DNA of 64,000 bases from Shinella sp. WSJ-2 (GTDB lineage: Bacteria > Pseudomonadota > Alphaproteobacteria > Rhizobiales > Rhizobiaceae). The stretch lies in NCBI RefSeq assembly GCF_003432075.1, contig NZ_QWBU01000001.1:744001-808000 (forward strand), read 5' to 3'. The translations under genes were made by a program, and so were the position numbers. The notes below the pieces were generated by a model that saw nothing but the letters and a program-made list of their open reading frames with translations, was not told the origin of the DNA and ran no database searches. Shown piece after piece: positions 27,919 through 38,900 of this stretch. Numbering within the stretch: position 1 is the stretch's first letter; every line of letters begins with the position of its first letter.

Positions 27919-30722
27919 GCGCCTTTGCCTTCGCCTTTCCCGCCGTGCTGACGACGCTGGTGCTGCTGCCCGTCATCTGGTGGCTGCTGCGCCTGACGCC
28001 GCCGAAGCCGCTCACGGAAGTCTTCCCGCCCTTCGCCATCCTCGCCTCCATCCTGAAGCGTGAGGAGACGCCGGCGCAGAGCCCCTGGTGGCTGACGCTG
28101 CTGCGCATGCTGATGGCCGCAGCCGTGATCTTCGCCATCGCAGACCCGGTCTTCAACCCGCGCAGCAACACGCTGGCCTCCAGTGGTCCGCTCGTCCTTG
28201 TCGTCGATAACAGCTGGGCGTCCGCCACCGACTGGCCGCGCCGCGTCGAGACCGCCACCGCGCTGATCGATGATGCCGAAAGCCGCGACGTGCCGATATC
28301 GCTGGTGCTCACCGCCGACCGCCAGCACGACGCCGTGCCCGTCGATGCCATCACCGCCCGCAATCGGCTGGCCGCCGCCGAGCCGCGCCCGCTGCCGGCC
28401 GATCGCACCGCCGCGATCGCATCGCTGCGGACGGCCCTCGACGGCACTGCGCCGGGCACCGTGGCCTTCATCAGCGACGGCATGGCGAGCGGCGAAACGG
28501 ACGAGACGGTCGCAGCCCTCAAGGCGCTGTCGCCCGCCGAATTCCGCCTGATCGAGAGCGACGGCGCGTCCGCCGTCGCGATCACCGCCGCAAACAACGG
28601 CGCCGATGCCCTCTCCGTCACCCTCACCCGCCTCGATGGCCGCGCGCCGCGCAGCCTGCCGCTGACCGCGCATGATTCCCGTGGCCGGCCGATCGCGACC
28701 GGCGTTGCCGAATTCGCCGTCGGTGCGACCACCACGACCGGCACGATCACCGCACCCTTCGAGCTGCGCAATGATTTCGCCCGCCTGACCGTCGACGGCC
28801 TCGCCAATGCTGGCGGCACCTATCTGCTCGACGACGGTTTCCGCCGCCGCCGCGTCGCCTTCCTCTCCGGCGAGGTGGTGGATGCCAGCCAGCCGCTGCT
28901 CTCGCCGCTGCACTATATCAACCGGGCACTGGCCCCCTATGCCGACCTGCTCGAGCCGAGCGTCGCCGATCTCTCGGTCGCCGTGCCCGAACTCATTGAA
29001 CAGAACCCTTCCGTAATGATCATGGCCGATATCGGCCGACTGCCGGAGGATGTGCAGGCCGAAGTTAAACGCTGGGTGGAAGCCGGCGGCATGCTGATCC
29101 GCTTTGCCGGCCCGCGCCTCGCCGCCGCCCCCGCCGACGATCCGCTCGTGCCGGTGCTGCTGCGCAAGGGCGAGCGGGCGCTTGGCGGCGCGCTGTCGTG
29201 GTCCGAGCCGCAGCCGCTGTCGGCCTATCCGGCCAACAGCCCGTTCTTCGGCATGCGTGCGCCCGATAACATCCTCATCAAGCGCCAGGTTCTGGCCGAA
29301 CCGACGCCGGATCTGGCCGAACGCACCTGGGCAAGCCTTGCCGATGGCACGCCATTGGTGACGACGGGTCCGCTCGGTTCTGGTCGCATCGTGCTCTTCC
29401 ACATCAGCGCGGAAACCGGCTGGTCGAACCTGCCGTTGTCGGGCGATTTCGTCGAGATGCTTCGCCGCACCGTGCAATTGTCGCGCGGCGGCGGCGTCTC
29501 CTCCAAGGGGGGCGAGGCTCAACGCCTGCCGCCCTACCGCCTGATGACCGCCAACGGCACGCTGGCCGCCGCCACCGGCGAGGCCAAGCCGCTCGCCGCC
29601 AGCGAGAGCGCCAAGGCCATCGCCACCTTCGACAACCCGCCCGGCCTCTACGGCACGGAGGACGGCTATGTCGCGCACAACCTCTTCCCCGCCGGCTACG
29701 AAATCCGCCCGCTGGCCGTCGCCGAAGGTGCCGGCGTGCTCCGCGAGCCGCTCGCGGGCAAGGAGACCTGGTCGCTGAAACCGCATCTCTTCACACTCGC
29801 CGCCCTGCTCCTGCTCGCCGACTGCGCCATCGTGCTCTTCATGGGCGGCGCCTTCGCCGCAGCCACCCGTCGTGTGCCGAACCGCAGCGCTACCGCCGCC
29901 GTGCTCTTGGCAATTATGGCGGGTGCATTGATCGCAATGCCCGGCGAAAGCCGCGCGGACGATGCCAAACCCGGCGACGACGCGATCCTCTCGCGGCTCG
30001 ATACGACCCATCTCGCCTATGTCGTGACCGGCGAAGGCGAGGTCGACCGCATCTCCGAGCGCGGCCTGGCCGGCCTCACCGAATTCCTCACCTACCGCAC
30101 GACGCTGGAGCCCGGCGAGCCCGTCGGCGTCGATATTTCCAAGGACGAGCTGTCGCTCTACCCGATCATTTATTGGCCGGTGAGCGCCTCTGCCGAAATG
30201 CCGTCGAATGCCGCCATCAGCCGCATTGACGCCTATATGCGCAACGGCGGTACTGTGCTGTTCGACACGCGCGACCAGTTCGTCTCGCTCGACGGCAATT
30301 CGACGAGCCCGAACACCGAGCGCCTGCAGGCGATCCTCGCCAATCTCGACATTCCGCCGCTGGAGCCCGTCCCGGCCGATCACGTCCTGACCAAGGCGTT
30401 CTATCTGCTTGCCAATTTCCCCGGCCGCTATGCCGGAAGCCCGCTCTGGGTGGAGGCCGAACTTGACCGCAAGGAAGACCCGTCACGCCCGGCCCGCGCC
30501 GGCGACGGCGTCTCGCCGATCATGATCACCGGCAACGATTTTGCCGGCGCCTGGGCGGTCGACGCCAATGGCATGGCGCTCCTGCCGACCGTGCCGCCGG
30601 ACGAGGTGCAGCGCGAACACGCCTTCCGCTCCGGCGTCAACATCATGATGTACATGCTGACCGGCAACTACAAGGCGGACCAGGTGCACGTGCCCGCCCT
30701 CCTCGAGCGGCTGGGACAGTGA
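27915..30722 (+). CDS. BatA-like membrane protein with C-terminal DUF4159 domain
   Basis: A 935-residue protein. The N-terminal BatA-like hairpin has two membrane helices (about 8-26 and 60-80) around PKPLTEVFPPFAIL. A degenerate VWA domain follows, in which the metal motif reads DNSWA instead of DxSxS, so metal binding may be lost. The middle is extracytoplasmic and beta rich, and two more helices lie near residues 625-680. The C-terminal DUF4159 part (about 695-935) has THLAYVVTGEGEVDRISERGL and MRNGGTVLFDTRDQF, resembling the class I glutamine amidotransferase fold. Part of the MoxR operon. Confidence 0.88.
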   Translation: MSAFAFAFPAVLTTLVLLPVIWWLLRLTPPKPLTEVFPPFAILASILKREETPAQSPWWLTLLRMLMAAAVIFAIADPVFNPRSNTLASSGPLVLVVDNSWASATDWPRRVETATALIDDAESRDVPISLVLTADRQHDAVPVDAITARNRLAAAEPRPLPADRTAAIASLRTALDGTAPGTVAFISDGMASGETDETVAALKALSPAEFRLIESDGASAVAITAANNGADALSVTLTRLDGRAPRSLPLTAHDSRGRPIATGVAEFAVGATTTTGTITAPFELRNDFARLTVDGLANAGGTYLLDDGFRRRRVAFLSGEVVDASQPLLSPLHYINRALAPYADLLEPSVADLSVAVPELIEQNPSVMIMADIGRLPEDVQAEVKRWVEAGGMLIRFAGPRLAAAPADDPLVPVLLRKGERALGGALSWSEPQPLSAYPANSPFFGMRAPDNILIKRQVLAEPTPDLAERTWASLADGTPLVTTGPLGSGRIVLFHISAETGWSNLPLSGDFVEMLRRTVQLSRGGGVSSKGGEAQRLPPYRLMTANGTLAAATGEAKPLAASESAKAIATFDNPPGLYGTEDGYVAHNLFPAGYEIRPLAVAEGAGVLREPLAGKETWSLKPHLFTLAALLLLADCAIVLFMGGAFAAATRRVPNRSATAAVLLAIMAGALIAMPGESRADDAKPGDDAILSRLDTTHLAYVVTGEGEVDRISERGLAGLTEFLTYRTTLEPGEPVGVDISKDELSLYPIIYWPVSASAEMPSNAAISRIDAYMRNGGTVLFDTRDQFVSLDGNSTSPNTERLQAILANLDIPPLEPVPADHVLTKAFYLLANFPGRYAGSPLWVEAELDRKEDPSRPARAGDGVSPIMITGNDFAGAWAVDANGMALLPTVPPDEVQREHAFRSGVNIMMYMLTGNYKADQVHVPALLERLGQ

Positions 30723-30723
30723 C

Positions 30724-32796
30724 ATGACCATGCAGTTCTCCCCTTTCCTGCCCTGGATCGCCATCGCCCTGATCGCCCTTCTCGGCGTGCTGCTTTCCGC
30801 CCTCGGCCTCTGGCGCGGCCTGCGCGGCGCGCTGGTGCGCGCCTTCGCCCTTGCCCTGATCGTGCTGGCCGTCGCCAATCCCGTACTCATGCAGGAGGAT
30901 CGCGAGGCGCTGTCGACCGTGGTGCCGGTCATCGTCGACCGCAGCCAGAGCCAGGACAGCGCCGAGCGCACCGCCGAGACGGACGCGGCCCTCGCCGGTC
31001 TCAAGGAGCGGTTCGCCCGCTATCCGCGCATCGAGCCGCGCATCGTGGAGGCCGGCGATGACGGCACGTCGGACACACCTTCCACCCGCCTCTTCGACGC
31101 CTTGAATTCAGCCGTCGCCGACGTGCCGCGCTCACGCGTCGGCGGCGCGATCTTCATCACCGACGGTCAGGTGCATGACGTTCCCGAGCCCGGTGCCTTC
31201 TCCGGCTTCGATGCCCCCATCCATGCACTCGTCACCGGCCGGCCGGATGAATTCGACAGGCGCATCGAGGTGGTCAGCGCACCGCGCTTCGGCATTGTCG
31301 GCGAGCCGCAGGAGCTGAAATTCCGCGTGGTGGACGATGGTGCCGGCCCCGGCGGCACTGCCCGCGTGACCGTGCGCCTCAACGGCAACGAGATCGCCTC
31401 GGAGATCGCCGAACCCGGCACCGAACAGCCGCTCGGCTTCACCGTTCCGCGTGGCGGCAATAATATTCTGGAATTCGAGGTGGAGCCCGTTCAGGGCGAG
31501 ATCACGGCGGCCAACAACCGCGCCGTCCATGTCATCGAGGGTATCCGCGAGAACCTGCGCGTGCTGCTCGTCTCCGGCGAACCGCATGCCGGCGAACGTG
31601 CCTGGCGCAATCTGCTGAAGTCGGACACCGCCATCGACCTCGTGCATTTCACCATTCTGCGCCCGCCGGAAAAGCAGGACGGCACGCCGATCAACGAGCT
31701 CTCGCTGATCGCGTTTCCGACACGCGAGCTCTTCGTCGACAAGATCAACGAATTCGACCTGATAATCTTCGACCGCTACCAGCACCGCGGCGTGCTGCCG
31801 ATCCTCTACTACGACAACATCGCGCAATATGTCGAAAACGGCGGCGCGCTGCTGATCGCGGCGGGGCCGGAACATGCGGGCAATGATTCGATTGCCGGCA
31901 CGCCGCTCTCCGTCGTGCTTCCCGCAAACCCGACCGGCGAGATGAATGTCGCGCCCTTCTATCCGCGACTTTCCGAGCAGGGCAAGAAACACCCCGTCAC
32001 GCGCGGCCTCGAAGGGGCCGATTCGGAGCCGCCGCATTGGGGCCGCTGGTTCCGCACCGTCGATGTGCAGCGTCCGCAGGGCAATGTCGTGATGGAAGCC
32101 AATGACGGCAAGCCGCTCTTGGTGCTGAACCGCGCCGGCAAGGGCCGCGTCGCCATGCTGCTTTCCGACCAGGGCTGGCTCTGGGCGCGCGGTTTCGAAG
32201 GCGGCGGACCGCATGTCTCGCTCTACCGGCGCACGGCCCATTGGCTGATGCAGGAACCAGCGCTGGAAGAAGAATCGCTGACGGCCCGCACCTTCGGCCG
32301 CACCCTGCAGATCAACCGCCAGACGATCGGCGATGCGCCGGGCGAGGCCACGCTGAAGATGCCCTCCGGCAAGACGGAGCAGGTGAAGCTCACGGAAGCC
32401 GAACCCGGTCTCTACCGCGCGGAAATCCCCACGACCGAGACTGGCCTCTACGAGATCACCAACGACAATCTCAATGCGCTGGTGCATGTCGGTGCCGTCG
32501 ATGCGCCGGAATTCAAGGCGACGATTTCGACGACCGAGACCCTGAAGCCGCTCGCCGATGCCACGAAGGGCACCGTGCGCCGGCTGGTCGACGAAAACGG
32601 CAATGCCGTCTCGCTGCCGCCGCTCCTGCCTGTTTCCGGCCAGATCCGTACGGTGGATGAGAACAGGCTGTCACTGCGCATGACGGACGAAACCGTGCTG
32701 AAGGGCATCAACACGCTGCCGCTCTTCGCCGGTTTTGCCGGTGTCGGCCTACTGCTCCTCGCCTTCTCCGCCACCTGGTATCGCGAAGGCCGGTAA
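30724..32796 (+). CDS. Large membrane protein with VWA and glutamine-amidotransferase-like regions
   Basis: A 690-residue protein beginning with two N-terminal membrane helices (about 11-30 and 35-55) and ending with another near 665-685. A VWA-like MIDAS motif is present as DRSQS at about residue 71, and ITDGQVHDVP follows. The C-terminal half has FDLIIFDRYQHRGVLPI and ENGGALLIAAGPEHAG, resembling class I glutamine amidotransferase folds without an obvious Cys nucleophile. It starts one base after the previous stop, so it is the fourth gene of the MoxR operon. Function unknown; an envelope-associated assembly role is inferred from MoxR systems. Confidence 0.85.
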   Translation: MTMQFSPFLPWIAIALIALLGVLLSALGLWRGLRGALVRAFALALIVLAVANPVLMQEDREALSTVVPVIVDRSQSQDSAERTAETDAALAGLKERFARYPRIEPRIVEAGDDGTSDTPSTRLFDALNSAVADVPRSRVGGAIFITDGQVHDVPEPGAFSGFDAPIHALVTGRPDEFDRRIEVVSAPRFGIVGEPQELKFRVVDDGAGPGGTARVTVRLNGNEIASEIAEPGTEQPLGFTVPRGGNNILEFEVEPVQGEITAANNRAVHVIEGIRENLRVLLVSGEPHAGERAWRNLLKSDTAIDLVHFTILRPPEKQDGTPINELSLIAFPTRELFVDKINEFDLIIFDRYQHRGVLPILYYDNIAQYVENGGALLIAAGPEHAGNDSIAGTPLSVVLPANPTGEMNVAPFYPRLSEQGKKHPVTRGLEGADSEPPHWGRWFRTVDVQRPQGNVVMEANDGKPLLVLNRAGKGRVAMLLSDQGWLWARGFEGGGPHVSLYRRTAHWLMQEPALEEESLTARTFGRTLQINRQTIGDAPGEATLKMPSGKTEQVKLTEAEPGLYRAEIPTTETGLYEITNDNLNALVHVGAVDAPEFKATISTTETLKPLADATKGTVRRLVDENGNAVSLPPLLPVSGQIRTVDENRLSLRMTDETVLKGINTLPLFAGFAGVGLLLLAFSATWYREGR

Positions 32797-32996
32797 ACGG
32801 CCCGGAAGGCGGCTTCGCCTTCCCTTTTCCACCCCCGAAAAAATCCGCTGAAACCCTTGGAAATCCGGCCGCTTCTCGCGTGTCGGGCGATGGCGTCTGC
32901 AACTACAGGCTCAGGCAAGCTCACCCCTGTAACGCATAGACTGACCGATAGTGAATTTCGTCTGTTCTTTCGTCTCATTTTCTCAGGATTTTGCCT

Positions 32997-35900
32997 ATGA
33001 CGTCGATCGTTTCCTCCTTGAGCATCACCCAGATCAAGGCGCTTTCGACAGCCGCCATCCAGAGCTGGTCGACCGAGGACGTCGCCTCGTTGACGACCTC
33101 ACAGCTCAACGCATTCTCCTCCAAACAGATTGCGGCCCTTGAAGCGGAAGACATCGAAGTTCTCGGCTCGCGCCAACTGAGCGCCATCTCGCAGACCGCC
33201 ATCATCGGCCTGACGCTGGAACAGCTCGGTGCCCTCGACCGGGCGATCAGCAGCCTTACCCCAAACCAGATCGCCGCCTTGAGCACCACGCAGGTGAAGG
33301 CCTTGACGGAAGATCAGGCCGAGGCCCTGACCTCGGCACAGGTGCGGATGCTGAGCGCCGCCCAGCTCTCAGTCTTTACGCCGGAGGAAATCGCCACCTT
33401 CTCCGCCGAGGACATGGCCGCGATCAACTATAAGGCCGTGCAGGGTCTCAGCACGGCGGCCATTGCGCTGCTTTCGGACGAACAGATCGGCAATTTGAAC
33501 GCACAAGCGCTTGCCGGTTTCTCGAACGCCCAGATGAGTGCGCTTACGCCCGAGCAGGTCGCCGCCCTCTCCACCGCGCAGGTCGCCCAGCTCAAGCCGG
33601 CGCAGATCGCGGCACTTTCGACCGCAGCCGTCGCCGCCTTCACCTCGACGCAGATTCCAGCCCTTACAAGCACCGCCATCACCGGCCTTAGCACAGCGCA
33701 GATTCGCGCACTCGACGCCGACCTGCTCGAGGCATTGACTCCCCGCCAGACCAAGATGCTGACCGCCGCACAGCTGGCCGCCATAGGCTCCGATGGCATC
33801 CTTACCTTTTCCTCGGCCGACATTGCAGCAATTTCCGTCGGCGCGCTGTCCGGCATCAGCACCGGTGCGATCGCCGCCCTTTCCAGCGAACAGATGGCGG
33901 GCCTCACCGCAAGCATCATCACCGGTCTGACCGTCGCGCAAGTCAGCGCTCTGACCGCCGACCAGGTCGGCAATCTGACATCGGCGCAGATACGCGCCCT
34001 GAGCTCCGCGCAGCTCGCCGGCCTGTCTGCCGAGGACATTGCGGCACTTTCGGAAGAGAGCATTTCCGCCATCACTGCCAAGGCATTGAAGGGTCTTGGT
34101 ACTGTCGCCATTTCAGCGCTGTCCGACGATCAGATCGCATCGCTGACGACCGCGCAGATCAACGCGCTGGCCGCCTGGCAGATCGCAGCACTCGGGACGG
34201 CCGGCATCGCTGAATTCAGCACGGCCCAGATCACGGCCATCAGCGCGACGGGGATCGCCGGCCTGACCTCGGCACAGATCACCGCCCTCGATATGGATCA
34301 GCTGGAAGCCTTCACGCCGGTCCAGACAAAGGCATTCACGTCCACGCAGCTCTCCGCGCTCGATGCTGATACGATCGAAGCCTTCTCGGCCATGGACATC
34401 GCCGCCTTTTCGGCTGCGGCGATCGTCGGCCTCAACACGGCCGCCATATCGGGATTGTCCTCCGACCAGGTCGCGGCGCTGAGTGCCAAGACCATTTCGA
34501 GCCTGACGACGGCCCAGATCAACACGCTCTCTGCCGAACAGGCCGAAGCCCTGACCGTCGTGCAGATCCGCGCGCTGACGGCCACCCAGCTCGGCGCGAT
34601 CGACTCCTACACGTTCGAGGCCTTCACCAGCACGAAGATCGCCGCACTGCAGCCGGCAGCCCTGCTCGGCCTAGGCACCGATGCACTCGCCTCCCTCAGC
34701 ACGGCACAGATCGCCGCGATGGCACCCAGCCAGATCGCCGCACTCAAACCCTGGCAGCTCGGCGCGCTCGATGCCGATCAAGCCGAGGCGCTGACGCCGG
34801 CGCAACTTCGCCAGCTAAGCGCGACACAATTGGCAGGTTTCAGCGCGGAAGCACTCGAGACCTTCTCGACAGCCGACATCGCAGCCCTTGCCAACAAGTC
34901 TGTTGCCGGGCTCACCACCGACGCGATCGCCGCGCTGTCGACCGACCAGATCGCCGCTCTCAGCGCCGCCGCCTTCTCCAGCCTGACGGGTGCACAGGTC
35001 GGCGCACTCAGCACCGAGCAGATCGGCGCACTTTCGACGCTGCAGGTCGCCGCCCTCGGTGTGACGCAGCTTCGTGCGCTGGATCCGGAAGGCTTCGAGT
35101 CCCTCACGTCAGCCCATATTGCTGCGATCAACAGCAAGGCCATATCCGCGCTCGGCACCGATGCCATCGCCAACCTTTCCACGGACCAGATCGCGGCCCT
35201 CAGCACCGGCACCATCGCAAGCCTTACCGCCAAGCAGCTCGGCGTGATGACCACGGCTCAGGCCGAAGCCCTCACCTCGGCGCAGGTGCGTGCCCTTTCA
35301 TCGAGCCAGCTTTACGCGCTCGGCAACGACAATATCGCAACCTTCTCGACCGAAGACCTCGCAGCGATCCACAGCAAGGCCGTACCCGGTCTTCCGACCG
35401 GCGCCCTCGCCGCACTTTCGACCGCTCAGATTGCCGTCCTAACGACTGCCCAGATCGTCGGCCTTACAACCGCGCAATTGGCAGCAGTGGCCCCGGAATT
35501 CCTGGGATCGCTGACCACGGCCCAGATCGCGGCGCTCAGCACCGCCGTCATCGCCAGCCTCACCACGGCGCAGATCGCCGAGCTCGACACCGCGCAAGCC
35601 GAGGCGCTGACCTCCGCGCAGGTGCGCGTCCTCACCTCGGACCAACTCGCCGAGTTCACGTCGCAGGAGATCGCGACCTTCTCCACCGCCGATATCGCCG
35701 CCATCACCAAGGGTGCCGTCGGGCTGAGCGAGGAGGCGATAACCGGCCTGTCGACCGCGCAGGCCGCGGCTCTCAGCCGCAACGCGCTCGCCTCCATGAC
35801 GGCCGCACAGATCGAGGCTTTGACCACCGCCCAGATCGCCGCCTTCACCACATCGCAGATCGGCGCGCTCACCTCCACGCAGGTGGCAGCGCTTGAGTCA

Positions 35901-38900
35901 CAGGATATTCAGGCCCTCTCTACCACCCAGATCGCAGCGATCGCCAACCGTGCGCTTGCCGGCTTCACGCCAGGGACCATTGCCGGCCTCAGCTCCGCTC
36001 AGATCGCGGCCATCAGCAGCATCGCGATTTCCGGCCTGACCACCGCGCAGATCGATGCCTTGAGCTCGACCCAGGTCGGGCAGCTCTCCACGACCCAGCT
36101 CAAAGCAATGACCGCCGCCCAGATCGGAGCACTCGGCGAAAACCTGGCCGCGCTCTCCACCGCGCAGATTGCAAGCCTCAACTCGACGGCCATTCCCGGT
36201 CTGACCACCAGTCAGGTCGATGGCCTGACCGCAGATCAGATCGCAGCCCTCTCGACCGCGCAGATCAGCGCGCTAACCGCCCTCCAGATCGCAGCCTTCA
36301 GCCCTGCCGAAGTTACCGCCTTCAGCACCGCCCAGATCGCTGCTCTTGGCGTCACCGGCATTCCGGGCCTCACCAGCGACCAGATCGAAGCTCTCAGCAC
36401 CGACCAGGTCGGCGCGCTCTCCAGCCGCCAGATGAGCGCGTTGACTTCCGCCCAGCTCGGCGCGATGACGACGCAGAACGTGGCCATCCTCACCACCGGC
36501 CAGATCGCAGGCCTCAATGCGGCAAGCATTCCGGGCTTGACCTCGCAGCAGCTCGCCACGCTCAGCACCAGCCAGGCAGAGGCACTAACCGAAGCGCAGA
36601 TCCACGTCATCACCTCCGAGCAGATCAGCGAACTCGGCTCCGACGACATCGCCACCTTCTCGACCAAGGACATCGCCGCGATCACGGCAGGCGCCATCGG
36701 CGGCCTGTCGGCGGCGAAGATCGCCTCACTGTCGACCGCCCAGATTGCAGCCTTCAGCACGGCGGCCATCGCCGCCATGACGACCGCACAGATCGCGGCT
36801 CTTTCGACCGCGCAGGCTGAAGCCCTGACGAGCACGCAGGTCGCAGCACTCGGCTCCACACAGCTGGCAGCCTTCGGTGCCGATGACATCGCCACCTTCT
36901 CATCGAAGGACCTGGCATCCATCACGTCGGATGCCATTGCCGGCATGTCGACGGCAACGCTCGCAGCCCTTTCGACCACGCAGATCGGCTTCCTTGGCAC
37001 CGCAAGCATCAGCGGGCTAACGGCCCGCCAGATGGCCGCCCTTGGTACCGCGCAGGCGGAAGCCCTGAGCAGCACGCAGATTGCCGCCCTCTCCTCCACC
37101 CAGCTGGCCGCACTCTCCTCGGATGCGATCGCCACCTTCTCGACGCGCGAAATGTCTGTCATCGGCTCGGATTCCGTCACAGGCCTTTCCACGAGCGCTA
37201 TCGCCGGCCTCTCCACCGGCCAGATCGCCGCGCTCAACTCCATGGCCATCGGCAGCCTGCTGCCGCGGCAGATCGCAGCGCTCACCAGCGATCAGCTCGA
37301 TGCCATGACGCCCGCGCAGGTGCGTGCCCTCGGTGCCCGCCAGATCGCTTCGCTCGGCACCGAATATATCGCGGCCCTTTCGACGGCGCAGATCGCAGCG
37401 CTTTCGACGGCCGCAGTCGCCGGCCTGTCGACGGCGCAGATCGCAGCCATGACGACGGCGCAGGCCGAAGCCCTGACCAGCACGCAGGTCAGTGCGCTGA
37501 CGTCGCGTCAGATCGCCGCCCTCGGCATGGACGATCTCGACACCTTCTCGACTGCCGACATGGCCGCCATCAGCTCCAGCGCGATGTCCGGCCTGTCGAC
37601 CGGCATGCTCGCCTCGCTGACGACGAGCCAGATTGCCGCACTTGGCCCGGCCGGGCTTTCCGGCATGACGAGCGAGCAGATCGCGGCCCTCAGCAGTGCG
37701 CAGGTTGCGGCACTGACCACGGCGCAGATCGCTGGCTTCGGTTCCAAGCAGGTCGCGGGTCTCGCCACGGAGGACATCGCAGCCCTCTCGGCGGCGCAGA
37801 TCGCAGCGCTCAGCACGGGCGGCATTGCCGGCCTGACGACCGCACACATCGCCGTGCTCTCCACCGAACAGGCGGAGGCGCTGAGCAGCACGCAGATCGC
37901 AGCGTTCAAATCGACGCAGATCGCCGCCTTCCACACAGACACGATCGAGACCTTCACCGCCCGCGAAATCGGCGCGATCAGCTCCAGTGCGGTGGCCGGC
38001 CTCTCGACGGCGATGATCGCCGTCCTGACGACGGCGCAGATTGCCCAGATCAACGGTTCCGGCTTGACGAGCACGCAGGTCAACGCCTTGAGCTCGATAC
38101 AGCTCGAAGCCTTGACGACGACCCAGCTTGCCGCGTTCGGCTCCACCCAGGTCGGCGGTCTCGGCACGGACGATATCGCGCTGCTTTCGCCAGCACAGAT
38201 CGCCGCGCTCGGCACCGCCGGTGTTGCGGCCCTTTCGACCAGCCAGGTGGCGGCCCTCGCGCCCGACCAGGCCGAGGCGCTGACCAGCACGCAGGTCGCC
38301 GTACTCAGCTCCACGCAGATCGGCGCGCTCAGCACGGATGACCTTGTGCTGTTTTCCAACGACGACATGGCCGCGATCAGCTCGCGCGCCGTCGCCGGCC
38401 TCTCGACCGCTGCACTCCATGCTCTGACCGAGAGCCAGATCGCGGCAATGAGCCCATCCGGCATTTCCGGCCTTGCCAGCGACCAGATCGCAGCCCTCAG
38501 CAACGATCAGGTCGAGGCGCTGACCAGCGCGCAGGTCGGCGCGCTCACCGCCCGCCAGCTTTCGGCCTTCACCGCCGACCAACTGCGCACCTTCTCGACT
38601 GCCGACATGAGCGCCATCAGCTCGATCGCCATGTCGGGCCTGCCCGCCTCGATCCTTTCGGGCTTCAGCGCCGAACAGATCGCGGCCCTCAGCCCGGCCG
38701 GTTTCGCCGGCCTGTCGACGAGCCAGATCGATGCGCTCAGCACGAGCCAGATCGCCGGGCTTTCCACGGCGCAGCTCGCCGCCCTCGGCTCCCGCCAGAT
38801 CGGCACACTCGGTGTGGATGACATCGCCGCCCTGACGGCAGCACAGATCGCCGCCTTCAGCGCCAACGGTATCGCAGGTCTCACAGGCTTACAGGCCGCA

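Noticed and set aside
27759-30383. An 874-codon minus-strand open frame opposite the DUF58 and BatA-like genes
   Set aside because: It runs through two well supported coding genes and its translation is an Arg/Gly/Asp-rich antisense artefact.
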